A stretch of DNA of 64,000 bases, taken from the NCBI GenBank assembly GCA_033557465.1, contig JAWIIG010000037.1, positions 2,604,001 through 2,668,000 of the forward strand. Reading direction: 5' to 3'. Below the pieces are notes generated by a model. It worked only from the letters and a program-made list of their open reading frames with translations. It was not told the origin of the DNA and did no database searches. This DNA comes from Ichthyophis bannanicus (taxonomy: Eukaryota > Chordata > Amphibia > Gymnophiona > Ichthyophiidae). Numbering within the stretch: the stretch's first letter is position 1; the number at the start of each line of letters is the position of its first letter. The translations under genes and the position numbers were made by a program. Shown piece by piece: positions 10,505-20,781 of this stretch.

Positions 10505-11130
10505 CTGAAGCTCGCAACTGCCATTGCTTGTACCTCGAGATGGGAATGCTTCATGAAAGTATGCAGAGACATCCAGGTTGTTGCTTTGCAAATATCTAAT
10601 GGGGATCCAGGCTAAAATCTGCTCACGATGCTGTCTGCGCCCTGATTGTATGTACCCCCAGGCTACTAGACAATCGCCAACACCTCAAGAGAAAAGCCAA
10701 AGCACTGGACTCCCGAATCCATCACGAAATGGAGGCCTTGAAGCCGCCTCCTCCTCGCGCAGACACTGAACAACACAAACCACTGAACAGACCTACGGAA
10801 CATTTCAGTCCTCTCTAGACAGTGCTGTAATGCCCACCGAACCTCTAGAAGGTCCAACCCTGGCTCTTGCTGAGTTTCCTCTGTTCCCACAAACTCCGGC
10901 CAAGTAACCGGCTGATTCAAATGGAATGAGGAGAGTACCTTGGGGCAGAAAAGATGGAGCTGTCTACTAACTCCAGCTTTTCCTTTGAGATGGAGAGGAA
11001 AGGTTCTCGACACGAGAGAGCCTGAAATTCTGAAATCCGGTTTGCCGAATAAATAGCCACCAAAAACACTATCTTCAGCGTCAACTCCTTTAGTACACAC
11101 GCCTCATCGGCTCAGAGGGTAACTCCATCA
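10505..11130 (-). pseudogene. DIRS-A tyrosine recombinase (C-terminal part)
   Basis: The catalytic arginine box of DIRS recombinases is visible around 11030-11060 (FLVAIYSANRIS, compare TSARCVSEL in DIRS-B). The C-terminal helix region is at 10530-10610 (ICKATTWMSLHTF). The coding sequence continues, after removal of the Penelope-like insertion, at 2715-2640. DIRS-B reads HYCL where the nucleophile tyrosine lies, but here the matching residues are HSHL, so the catalytic tyrosine is lost. Several frameshifts and stops separate the blocks, and no functional enzyme can result. Confidence 0.7.
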
Positions 11131-11466
11131 GAACTGACCATAAAAAGATAACATTCCCCTAATGAACCACCATGCATACTGGAAGGTGCACCTGTTTAAC
11201 TACCCGAAGGTAACTGACTACATCCTGATGGGCACCCAAGAAGAGCAAGGTGGAGCTCTTTCAGGCTACCAACAATATGGAAATCACTGGCATCAAATAG
11301 CCTCTCCTGCCAAACCATGCCCGCTCAGGAGCCCTGCTATATACAAGTACTGATCCACTTGTGGTATCAGCACCGGCCCCTGCAAAAGATGGTTAGGCTG
11401 CGCTGATAGGCACCGCTGTTGATCCACGATTATCCTGAGGAGATCCGCATACCACGGTGTTCGGTG

Positions 11467-12320
11467 TCAGTTGGGCACAAAGAGAACCCCTAGGCCCAGC
11501 TGACTATCCTTTGAATTACTAGGCCTATCAATCCCCACGGAGGAAATACATACAGCAATCCTCCTGTGGACCAGCGCTGCACCAGGGCCACCAGCTCTTC
11601 TGACACCCTTACCTTCCTTCGGCTGAAGAAGTGGGATGCTTTGGCTGAGGTAAAGGTCACCATCAGAGCCATGACCAGTAGACTCCACTATCCATGTGAA
11701 GATGGCACCGCTGAGCGACTTCTCTGGGATCCAGGCGAACTCGACTGAGATAACTGGCTGTGACATTCTCGGTTTCGGCCACATGCACTGCCGAGAATGC
11801 CTGCAGGTGTTCTTCCACCCATCGAATAAACAGGCCAATCATGTGCTCTAGCTGCCTGCTCCACATGCCTCCTTGACGAAACATATTAGCCACCACAGTG
11901 GTCTTGTCCAAGAACACCCGCATTGCTTTTTCCCTATATGCCTGTGCGAAAACTCCTGCAGAATCAGGAAGACCTCTCTCATCTTTAGCTGATTGAAGGG
12001 TCACACATCCTGTGCCGTGGTCCAAACTTCCTGTGCTACTTGCCCTCGACAATGGCCCTCCCCCAGCCCATAAGGCTGGCATCTGTTGTTAACTATATCC
12101 AGGCGGAGACTCCAGAGACATGCCGACTAACAACTTCTCTAGCCTCAACCACCAGCGGAGCGCTAGCCGCGCCTCCCTTGGGCAAATACACAGATGCATT
12201 AGCAACTGATGCTGCAGCAACCATCTGCGCCACACCAGTCTTTGCAGCAGTTGCATGCACGTTTGTGCCCATGGCACTCACTCAATGGCTGCCACCCTGG
12301 CCCTAGGAGTTGCCAGTATT
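11467..12320 (-). pseudogene. DIRS-A RT connection and RNase H
   Basis: Read on the minus strand, the region matches the end of the DIRS RT and its RNase H domain. Around 12110-12000 is a degraded version of the first RNase H strand (QVAQEVW, PFNQLKMREVFLILQEF). Around 11930-11850 is the active-site aspartate region (FLDKTTVVANMFRQGG). Around 11800 is the final motif (HVAETENVTASYLSR). The order follows the intact DIRS-B polyprotein at 42196-44406. The RT palm with its YxDD box is missing: its place is taken by an A+T-rich stretch at 12480-12835. Multiple frameshifts are present. Confidence 0.7.
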
Positions 12321-12479
12321 GTTCCGCCATAGGAGCTTTCATCCAAAAGAACTGTCAGGCCTGTCTCTGTAGCGTCTACCTTCTTTCCAGAGGCAAAGAC
12401 ACCTTGCCCTCTCCGGTCTGGAAACGAGCTCCCCAATATACAAGATCTGGACAGGGTGACAACTCTAGAGAATATTAAT

Positions 12480-12835
12480 GAAGCAAGAGCAAAAAGAGAG
12501 AACTAAGATAAGCTTATAATATAATTTTTAGAACGTCACAAGGTGGAGGAATGCCGGTGATATTTTTGTACTAATTCACGTTGATGCGAAAGAGGCGCTA
12601 TTTGTTTTCCACGAAGATTGTGGTTCACAGCGCTATAGTTGTCTGAGACTACATTAGGAGCATATTTCTTTACACTATAATTTGAAAAAAGACATATTGC
12701 TAGGATTTCAATTATATAAACTTTCAAATATTGATGCTAGTTAAAGTAGAGTATTTCCATAAATCTAATATTATTAACATACTCTGAGAAGACCATAACA
12801 CATTTTTTGTAAGACCTCTAATCCTGTCATAAAAG
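12480..12835. other. A+T-rich insert replacing the DIRS-A RT palm
   Basis: Base composition changes abruptly from mixed to strongly A+T-rich at about 12478 and back at about 12836. No recognisable coding frame, terminal repeat or target duplication is seen. It may be a decayed DNA-transposon fragment or deletion-associated filler. Confidence 0.4.
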
Positions 12836-13370
12836 GCCTCTGCCAAATATGCTGCTCTGGACTTGCGCTTACACTACCAGAGGTGGAGACTGTCTTTGTC
12901 CTGCCTGTTCCAATGCAGTCTTTACCCAGCGCAAAGAAGCTATGTCTACAAAGCTTTGCTCATAGACGTCTGAAAGGACAGGGCATTAATGTCAAAATCT
13001 TGCTACAGCAAGGTCTCCAACCTTTTATCCTGCATATCCTTGAGTGCGGTGTTACCTTCTACCACCTTCTTCTTGACCACCGACACTGCCGATTCCACTT
13101 TCGGGGAGATCAGGATCTCCTTTTCCTGCTCTGACAGGAGACAGAGCCGGGTTTGGGACTGCGCACTCTTTAGCACAGCCTCGGCCATTCATCTGTATCA
13201 TCTACTTGACCACTCTGGATTGGGAATGTTACCTGTGTCTTGCGCACTGCCTAGAAGAGCAGGTCTTCCAAAGACCTTCCTCTGTCCACATATTCAATGC
13301 CTACAGTGCCTGAGAAAAGAGCGCCAGCAACTCTGCCCGGCTAAATTCAAAATGCTACCTAATTGAAAAA
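12836..13370 (-). pseudogene. DIRS-A gag fragment
   Basis: A 61-codon open stretch (13188-13003, minus) contains QTRLCLLSEQEKEIL and VVEGNTALKDMQDKRLE. This resembles the DIRS gag C-terminal region, where the phrase 'GGTALKDxQDRKLE' is typical. It lies upstream, in transcription order, of the RNase H and recombinase relics, as expected. Stops and frameshifts break it on both sides. The assignment rests on motif memory and position only. Confidence 0.5.
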
Positions 13371-13847
13371 CACGGAGGAGCAAACCCAGCATCTGGAGAG
13401 GCCGCCCCCCTGCCTGACTGCCTGACTAACAGTAATGGTGCAGACTATGCATGTAAGCAACCAAACTGAAAATAAAAGAAACTAATAGAAACTAAAAGGA
13501 GCTTGAAAACCAGCATAAAACACCAAACTGCAAGTTAAACGCCAAATGCTGCAGGCTCCCATCTAAGCTGATATGGCACAGTTGCCTGCCGCTCTGCAAC
13601 CGGGGCTTCTACCACGCAGTTTGCAGGCCACGCACTGCCCCATATCAAAAAACACAGAAATATCTGCCGAAGCAAGACCCCATCCCCCACAACAGACTCA
13701 CCCGGGCTCTTCCCCGCAGTGACTGCTCAAGCGCCGCTGAATCAGCAGTCTTCCGGTACACAGTACTGAGGTGGGAGATTGAAGGGAGCTGCCTGTTCCT
13801 AAGCGGCTCCCTCTTGCCTGTCTCCTCCTCCTTAGCAGCTCCTCACC
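13371..13847 (-). other. DIRS-A segment without recognisable coding content
   Basis: The segment lies between the gag relic and the ERV insertion point. It continues, after removal of the ERV, at 27998. No frame longer than about 60 codons is convincing. Confidence 0.4.
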
Positions 13848-14324
13848 TGTGGTAGGCTATGGCCTGTAAACTAGGCCTAGATCCTAACCCCCACCTGAGA
13901 GTAGTGCTGAGAAGAACCAGAGTCTGAGAAACTGGCTGAAACTGCTTTAAACTGCTTTTGAAAAGTTTGTATAATTCCTTCATGCTGATGATAGAACCAG
14001 TCTTGCATTCTCTGAACTAGAAATGTCCTTGAAGTAGAAATGTATCAATATCTAAGACTATGCTGTTGTTAGAATAGCCTGAGAAGGGGGAGTAGGGAGC
14101 TAGACCCAGAGAGGGTCCCTGATTGGACAGGTGCAAGGTGCGTTGGGACCAATAGAAAGTTTGCCTGTATCAAACTGTAAGAATTGTATATAAGGAATTT
14201 GCTCCTGTACTCCATTGCTCAGTCCTTTTTGGATACTCTCCTGTCTGAGCCTGTGCACAATAAATTGGCTTGGATCCTGCAGCTGACTCCTGGTTTTATT
14301 CATTGCGTGCACTTTGCTGCTACA
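13848..14324 (+). repeat. ERV 5' LTR
   Basis: The LTR is 477 bp, starts TGTGGTAGGC and ends GCTGCTACA. It contains a CCAAT box (near 14149), a TATATAAG box (near 14187-14194) and an AATAAA signal (14259-14264), in the usual U3-R-U5 order. The 3' LTR at 23919-27993 is the same sequence once two LINE insertions are removed, with few differences. Confidence 0.93.
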
Positions 14325-14329
14325 TTTCC

Positions 14330-14348
14330 TGGTGCGTTGGGCCAGGAA
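14330..14348 (+). promoter_or_regulatory. ERV primer-binding site, tRNA-Gly type
   Basis: The segment begins TGGTGCGTTGG and ends CCAGGAA, 5 bases after the LTR. The complement of a vertebrate tRNA-Gly(UCC) 3' end is TGGTGCGTTGGCCGGGAA, so the match is close apart from one inserted G and one G-to-A change. Confidence 0.7.
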
Positions 14349-14636
14349 GTGCGAGTAGTGGATGGTATTCAAGTGAATATACCACGTTTTACCGCCTCAA
14401 GGTTTGGTCCGGCTGGAACCGTGTCTGGCCGACCGCAGGGGAAGCCTCAGGCGCCACCAGTCCTCTTGTATCGGAGAGGGTTCCGCCTTGCCTCAGCGGG
14501 CTACTGGATCCGGCCGGCCAACACCTCCGAACCCGAGGGGAGTCCAGGATTCAATCCAAGAACTGGTTCTGTAGCGGGTACCGGATCCGGTGAGTAGAAC
14601 TTTTGTTGCTGTCTAGTCAGCTAGCTTGGGATACGT

Positions 14637-14815
14637 CTTGCATGAGTGCGCGAGACCAAGAGCCTGATCACCTCTCCAGGCAGTCCGAGTACGCCTTGCA
14701 TGAGTGCGCGAGGCCGAAACTACTGCCCTTGGTTCAGCAGTCCGAGTATGTCTTGCATGAGTGCGCGAGACATGTCTTGCATGAGTGCGCGAGACGCCTT
14801 GCATGAGTGCGCGAG
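14637..14815 (+). repeat. Five copies of an 18-bp repeat in the ERV leader
   Basis: The unit CTTGCATGAGTGCGCGAG starts at about 14637, 14695, 14752, 14776 and 14798, identical or nearly so each time. Spacing is about 57 bp between the first three and 22-24 bp for the last two. The position between primer-binding site and gag is where packaging and RNA-export signals lie in retroviruses; a role is inference. Confidence 0.85.
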
Positions 14816-15437
14816 GCCGGCTGCTGTTGGTTAGTAAGGTAGGCCTAGGAATTTGGGAAAATGTTGCTAGCATGTCTGTTTGTGTCTCCCTCTGTTTCTA
14901 GGGCTGCCCGGACCCCTTACAGGCAGTCCAATCACCCGCACCCTCATTATTTGTCTAACCGCGGGTTTCACTTCTGGTATAATGTAAGGTTATTAATTAA
15001 GGAACAGTACTGAGAAAAGGGGAAAAAACCTCTGGAGTCACTTTAAGGAATCGAGTCTAAGCACAGCACAGCGAAGACGAGCTGTCTCTGTGATTTTATT
15101 TTTTCAGCATGGTATCTCTAGCAAGCAGAGGGAGAAGGGGTGTGTCTTTCACACAGCCTGCAGAAAGGAATGTTTCAGTTCCTATTAACCCCTTCGGATC
15201 TCCTCAACTGTTTTAGTTATATCTCTGTCTTGCCTGTATTGTTACTTCATCTGAACTTGTTATATTAGTTTGCTGGTTATATCTCCGCCCTGCCTGTATT
15301 TCTACGTCAACTGTTTCTGTTATATTATTTTTATTTATTTATTTGTTTATTCTCTGATTTATGGGGGAAACCTGAACGGCTTAGAGGTCCGAGTACGGAC
15401 CAAGGGAGGAGGAAAGTGTTAATTTTACAGTTGCTGA

Positions 15438-15650
15438 ATGAGTGAGAGAGAGACAAAGGTTTTGAACAGCATGAGCGGGGGTGTATCTATACTGAGCCTT
15501 CTGCAGTGTTTCCTTAAGAACTTTAAGAGGGGTTTCTCTGGTGATTATGTAATTGTAATGACCCCAGGTCGATGGGAAGTTTTATGTGAACGGGAATGGC
15601 CCCCCCCCCCTGTCTTTATAGCGTGCACCCAGAGGAACACTGCCATATAG
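15438..15650 (+). pseudogene. Extra matrix-like N-terminus upstream of ERV gag
   Basis: The frame holds FLKNFKRGFSGDY and LCEREWP, clearly related to MIKNFSKGFAGDY and LCEREWP in the main matrix region at 15902-16146. Flanking leader sequences are also repeated (14868-14950 versus 15681-15897). The leader and the first part of gag were therefore duplicated in tandem. A C-run at 15601-15610 disrupts the reading frame. It ends at a stop after about 70 codons and lacks the rest of gag. Confidence 0.7.
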
Positions 15651-15901
15651 TTCTGCCACGCTGGAAATGTTGGATTTTGCTGGCATGTCTGTTTGTGTGT
15701 GTGTGAATGAGAGGTCTTGAAACACAGACCAAGCGAGTGCGGACTCCTGATTAGCGCAGTTCCTGGCCGGGCGACCGCGCCCAGGTCGCGAAAAGGAGGA
15801 AGCGTTTGGTGTTTGTCTACCTATTTGTTCCTAGGGCTGTACGGACCCCTTACCTGCAGCCCGACTACCCGCCCCTACTGTCTGTTGTTGTGTACGTCAT
15901 T

Positions 15902-17768
15902 ATGGGAGGGTTGGAGTTCATGCAAACTCCGTTGAAATGTATGATCAAGAATTTTAGCAAGGGATTTGCCGGAGACTATGGAATAAAAATGTCTCTGTCC
16001 CGATTAGAAATGCTTTGTGAGAGGGAGTGGCCTGTACTGGTCACTTTGTGGCCCCCTGGGGGTACTTTTGATGTTAGTATCATATCTTTAGTTCACCAGA
16101 TTGTACGAAAACAACACCCTGACCAGTTCCCCTATATAGATTCCTGGTTTATTTTATTTTATTTATTTACATTCTCTTATATACCGCGCTATTCTGCATC
16201 AGTGCAGTTTACATTGAACAAACTGAAATTACATTGAACAGGGCATTATAACTTGGAGATAACTATTTTACATGGTTAAGTATTTGCGAAAGGGAGCCCT
16301 CCTGGATAAAGCGCTGCCATGAGGAACAATGTAGGATATTGGTAGCGACCACAAGTGGGGCCCAGAGGTCTAGAGAAGAGAAGCTGCCTGTTTATTCTGC
16401 CCCGGAATCACCAGATATTCTGACCCATCTGCCCCAGTTCCTCTATAGGCCAGTTCCCTCAGCTCCGCCACAACCCCAGGTCGAGCCTGACGCAGGGGGA
16501 CACCTCCCTGCAGATTTACCCCAAGTAGTCCACCAGCCACCTTCGCAGCAGGAGGATGCTCACCCCCTCTTGACCGGAAGCCCCGGCTCAGTTCAGAGTG
16601 CCTTGGGAAGACCATCGTCCACCGACGACACTGCCAGCAGGGATTAATTTGCCAGTTCGGGGTCACTTACTGCTGACAGCCAAGGCCCGGGTGCAGAATT
16701 CCAACAATCCGGACCACCTTATACTTTCAGAAGTACAACAGCAAGTCAGAGGGATGGTCACGTGATGCCATTACGCCAGGTCCCAGGACTACCTATCCTG
16801 AATGAACAGGACCAGGTTGTGGTGGGGCCAGCCAGTCTCGTTTATGTGCCCTTCTCCACCACAGATTTATTGAACTGGAAAACGCATTATGCATCCTATA
16901 CTGAAAAGCCCCAAGAATTAGCTGAATTGATGTCAAGTATTATGCAGACCCATCAACCTACCTGGTCTGATTGCCGCCAGCTCCTATCTACCCTCTTCAC
17001 TACTGAAGAACGAGCACATATTGTGCAAGCATCCATCCGATGGTTAGAAAAGAACCCTGCAGGAGAAGGAGGCCTGGATCCCCGGCAAGCAGCTGCCGCG
17101 GATTTTCCAAATGACGATCCTAAATGGGATCCGAACAGTGTGAATGGAGGCGGCGGCCCTCACTCGGTTCCGCCAGGCCCTACTGCAAGGCCTGAAGAAA
17201 GGAAGCCAGAAGACCATGAATATCGGAAAGGTAGCGGAAGTCATCCAGCGTTCAGACGAGAGCCCAGCGGCCTTTTATGAACACATCTGAAGCCTATAGA
17301 CTATATACCCCATATGATCCGTCAGCCAAGGAAAATTTGCGTATGGTAAATGCAGCCTTTGTGAGTCAGTCCCAGGGAGACATAAAACGAAAACTGCAAA
17401 AATTGGAAGGATTTGCGGGCATGAATGTGGCCCAGTTAATGGAAGTTGCTCAGAAAGTGTTTGTGAATCGTGATCAAGAACGTCAGAAGAAAAGTGAACT
17501 TAAAATGAAGAAGAAAGCTGATTTCCTTGCTGCAGCTTTAGTTGAACGATGTGGAGGAAGATTCTCTAACCAAAGGACCCGAGGACGTGGAAGGGGCCGA
17601 GGAAATGTTTGGCCCCCATTGGGCGCATATCAGTGCGCCCACTGTAGAAAAGAAGGACATTCGAAGAACGAATGCCCGAACTTTGACTCCGCCTCCTGGA
17701 GGGGAGGAGGGAGCACACGGAGAGCAGGGGGGCGATTCCAGAATTGGGGAGGAATGTACTGCACATAG
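15902..17768 (+). pseudogene. ERV gag (matrix, proline-rich, capsid, nucleocapsid)
   Basis: The matrix part starts at 15902 with MGG, keeping the glycine-2 myristoylation position. It contains LCEREWP and HPDQFPYIDSW, both typical of gammaretroviral matrix. A SINE/LINE tail interrupts it at 16148-16276. A proline-rich segment (16339-16647, PVPSAPPQPQ) matches the p12 position. Capsid begins near 16765 (PLRQVPG; later FSTTDLLNWK), with a frameshift near 17110. Nucleocapsid has one zinc knuckle, CAHCRKEGHSKNEC (CX2CX4HX4C, about 17635-17676), in an RGRGRG-rich context. It ends at UAG (17766-17768), in frame with the protease. Structural role only; defective here. Confidence 0.88.
16148..16276 (-). 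mobile_element. SINE/LINE 3'-tail fragment inserted in ERV gag
   Basis: Nearly identical to the tail part of the SINEs at 1-135 and 21616-21755, starting with the AAATAAATAAA-type end and reaching 'taactattttaca'. No tRNA-like head is present, so it is a 5'-truncated copy. Confidence 0.85.
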
Positions 17769-18569
17769 TTCTGACAAGATAAAGCAGCTATGGAGGGAAT
17801 GGCAGCCGAAGGGGGCTACAGCATGTATGAAGACTAGGCCAGACCGGGCTCCAAGTTTCCCCTGGGTCCCCAGGAGCCTATGGCCAGTTTAAAAATTGGG
17901 GACCACTATATGGACTTTATGGTGGATACGGGGGCCGAACATTCAGTGGTGGCTAAACCAGTGGCCCCTTTGTCTTCTCGAACTATCACCATTGTCGGGG
18001 CTACTGGAACCAGAGCCACTAAACCTTTCTTGCAGAACCGCACCTGTGAATTAGGGGGACGGAAGATAGCACACCAGTTCCTGTATATGCCTGAATGTCC
18101 AGTCCCCCTCTTGGGCCGAGATATGCTCGCTAAGCTCCAGGCGCAGATATCCTTTGCTGAAGGGGGAGAAATGGAAATGACTCTGAACTCAAAATCTGCT
18201 GGCCTAATGGTGTTGACTGTCCCCTGTGAAGAAGAATGGCAGTTCTATAGTACATCTCCGATCAAGGCAGCCAGTCCCCGTATCCACACCAGAATCTCAG
18301 CTCCGCCCGAGGTATGGGCAGAGGATAATCCTCCTGGCCTAGTGAAGAATATAGCCCCTGTCATTGTCGCCCTCAAGCCAGGGGTGGAACCAGTGCACGT
18401 GAGACAATACCCTCTCTCGCGACCGGCGATTGAAGGAATTCACTGTCATTTAATGAAATTATTGAAGTATGGACATCTCAGGGAGTGCCAATCACCCTGG
18501 AATACCTCCCTCCTCCCAGTCAAGAAGCCTGGGACAGGTGACTACCGCCCAGTGCAGGATTTGAGATGA
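17769..18569 (+). pseudogene. ERV protease and RT N-terminus
   Basis: The frame continues the gag frame after UAG, as in gammaretroviruses, where pol is made by stop-codon read-through. Two further in-frame stops occur before 17880. The aspartic protease has the active-site MVDTGAEHSVV (about 17911-17943) and the C-terminal LLGRDMLAKL. RT then starts (VHVRQYPLSRPAIEGI; TSLLPVKKPGTGDYRPVQDLR), ending at a TGA at 18567-18569. The protease would cleave the polyprotein; the domain itself is full length here. Related to MLV-type proteins by motif, not by search. Confidence 0.88.
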
Positions 18570-19054
18570 GTGAATGATGCAGTTGTAACCATACATCCAG
18601 TGGTACCAAACCCCTACACTCCCCTTGGGACTGATTCCAGCTAAGGCTACTCATTTCACTGTCTTGGATTCGAAGGATGCTTTCTTCTGTATACAGCTAG
18701 CATCAACCAGCCAACTTTTGTTTGCCTTTGAATGGGAAGACCCTACTACAGGAAGACGGGGTCAACTCACCTGGACTCGACTACCCCAAGGATTTAAGAA
18801 CTCACCTACTCTCTTCAGTGCTGCTGTCAACCAAGATCTTTCAAGTTACTCTGTTACTCCGGGAAAAAGAGTCCTCCTCCAGTATGTGGATGACCTATTG
18901 ATAGCCACCAACTCTAAAAGCGAATGCTCTGGGCGTTTTGACCCAATCCCTCGGATCTTGGCAGTGACCTGTAGCGTATCTATCAAAACAACTGGATACC
19001 GTCGCAAAAGGATGGCCACCTTGCCTGAGAGCCATTTCAGCCACAGCCCTCCTG
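18570..19054 (+). pseudogene. ERV reverse transcriptase palm with thumb deleted
   Basis: After the stop at 18569 the RT continues with one frameshift near 18620. Palm motifs are present: FTVLDSKDAFFCIQL (first catalytic aspartate), LPQGFKNSPTLFSAA and the YVDDLL box (about 18880-18897). Directly after IATNSKSE the sequence jumps, in another frame, to text matching the connection domain (QSLGSWQ, KGWPPCLRAI). About 170 residues expected for fingers/palm end and thumb are missing, so RT is dead by deletion as well as by frameshift. Confidence 0.85.
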
Positions 19055-19924
19055 GTGGGTGAAGCTGACAAGCTCACCCTAGGTCAAAATCTCCAAGTTC
19101 CGGTACCGCACTCTGTCCTAACCCTCATGGAGCACAAAGGAAATTATTGGTTCACAAATTCACGAATGCTGAAGTACCAAAGTATGTTATGTGAAAACCC
19201 CCGATTGCAGTTGATCGTCAGTCAAGCTTTGAACCCTGCTACACTGTGGCCAATCGGACCAGGTCCTCTGGATCATGATTGCCTGGAAATAATGGACACT
19301 GTATTCTCAAGTCGCCCTGACCTAACTGATGTTCCATTGAACGACCCTGAACGAACTTTCTTCGTGGATGGAAGCAGTCTTGTCATCAATGGACAACGTC
19401 GTGCTGGCTATGCAGTGGTGACCCTGGACATGGTAGTTGAATCTTCAGCTCTGGCCCCGGGAACTTCAGCACAGAAGGCTGAACTGATAGCCCTCACTAG
19501 GGCACTGATAATAGGAACAGGACTCCGCTTGAATGTGTACACAGATTCCAAGTACACCTTTACAACATTACATGCTCATGGGGCCCTGTACAAGGAACGA
19601 GGGTTGATAACCTCAGGAGGCAAGTCCATTAAGTATGGTCCTGAGATATTGACATTATTGAAAGCTGTGTGGGCCCCCCAACAAGTTGCAGTAATGCACT
19701 GCCGAGGTCATCAGGCAGGGGAAGGGGAAGTTTCACGAGGAAATAGATTTGCAGATGTTTCTGCCCGAAAAGCGGCTACCACAGAGCCCGTACCTACCTC
19801 TAGTACAGTCCAGGCAGCCATATTCCCAGTGCCCCTCAGTGAATGGAATGTTATCAGAAACCGGATGGGTAGTGCTTCCACCGCCAGCCGGTGGCTCGCC
19901 TCCCGGTCCAACTGTAATCCCTGA
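19055..19924 (+). pseudogene. ERV RT connection and RNase H
   Basis: A 289-codon open frame. The first 90 codons match the RT connection (LTLGQNLQVPVPHSV; NPATLWP). RNase H follows with all acidic positions: FFVDGSS (D), AQKAELIALTRAL (E), YTDSKYT (D) and the late HCRGHQAGE...RFADVSARKAA (H and D). RNase H degrades the RNA strand during reverse transcription. The start is internal to the original polyprotein. The frame ends where a frameshift passes into integrase. This is the best preserved enzyme domain of the provirus. Confidence 0.88.
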
Positions 19925-20605
19925 AGCCTTGGGTCCTGCCTTTGTCTATGCTTTTCATCAAGCCACACACTATGGAAAAACTGCAATGGAAAAAGCTCTC
20001 TGACCCCATTTTTGTATTTCATTGCTAGGACCCATATCAGCCACAGTAGTCCGTAAATGTGTAACCTGTGCAAAGAACAATGCCCAGCAGGGTCCCAACC
20101 TGCCCCCACAAGCTCAATCAGTAGGAGTTACCCCCATGGGAAATGTCCAGGTGGACTTCACAGAAATGCCACGAGCAAACAGATATCGCTACCTGTTGGT
20201 CCTAGTTTGTACTTTCTCTGGGTGGGTAGAAGCTTTCCCCACCAGGACTGAGAAAGCCAGGGAAGATACCAAAATTCTGCTCCATGAGATCATTCCCTGG
20301 TTTGGAATACCATTAGTTATAGGATCAGATATGGGCCCTCGTTTGTATCTCAAGTAACTTAGTAGTTGGCCCAGGCCCTACAGGTGCAGTGGAAGTTACA
20401 TACAGCTTACAGACCCCAAAGTTCAGGAAAAGTAGAGCGTATGAATCAGACCCTAAAGTCCCAGCTATCCAAACTCTGTCAGGAAGCTCACCTGAAGTGG
20501 CCCCAGGCTCTTCCTATAGCCCTCCTCAGGATACGTTCAGCCCACACCAAGTCATTAGGAGTTTCCCCTTTTGAGGTCTTGTATGGGCAACCTCCGCCCA
20601 TTGTC
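19925..20605 (+). pseudogene. ERV integrase, zinc-binding and catalytic domains
   Basis: The HHCC zinc domain is visible as HQATHYGKT (about 19957-19983) and CVTCAKNN (about 20054-20077). Catalytic acidic residues: QVDFTEM (D, about 20149-20169), IGSDMGP (D, about 20320-20340) and SSGKVERMNQ (E, about 20418-20447). Frame changes occur near 20005 and 20360. The gene is cut after YGQPPPIV by the CR1 insertion and resumes at 22946. Integrase would join viral DNA to host DNA; this one is not translatable. Confidence 0.88.
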
Positions 20606-20781
20606 ATAAGAACATAAGAACATAAGATATGCCATACTGGGTCAGACCGAGGTCCATCAAGCCCAGTATCCTGTTTCCAACAGTGGCCAATCTAGGTCAT
20701 ACGTACCTAGCAATATCCCCAAAAGACACAGGTTCCACAATGCTTGTACTGGGTCAAGCATTGATTATCCTGGGTCCCTTT

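Noticed and set aside
14637..14815. CRISPR-like or satellite array
   Set aside because: Only five 18-bp units with two spacing classes, all inside a retroviral leader.
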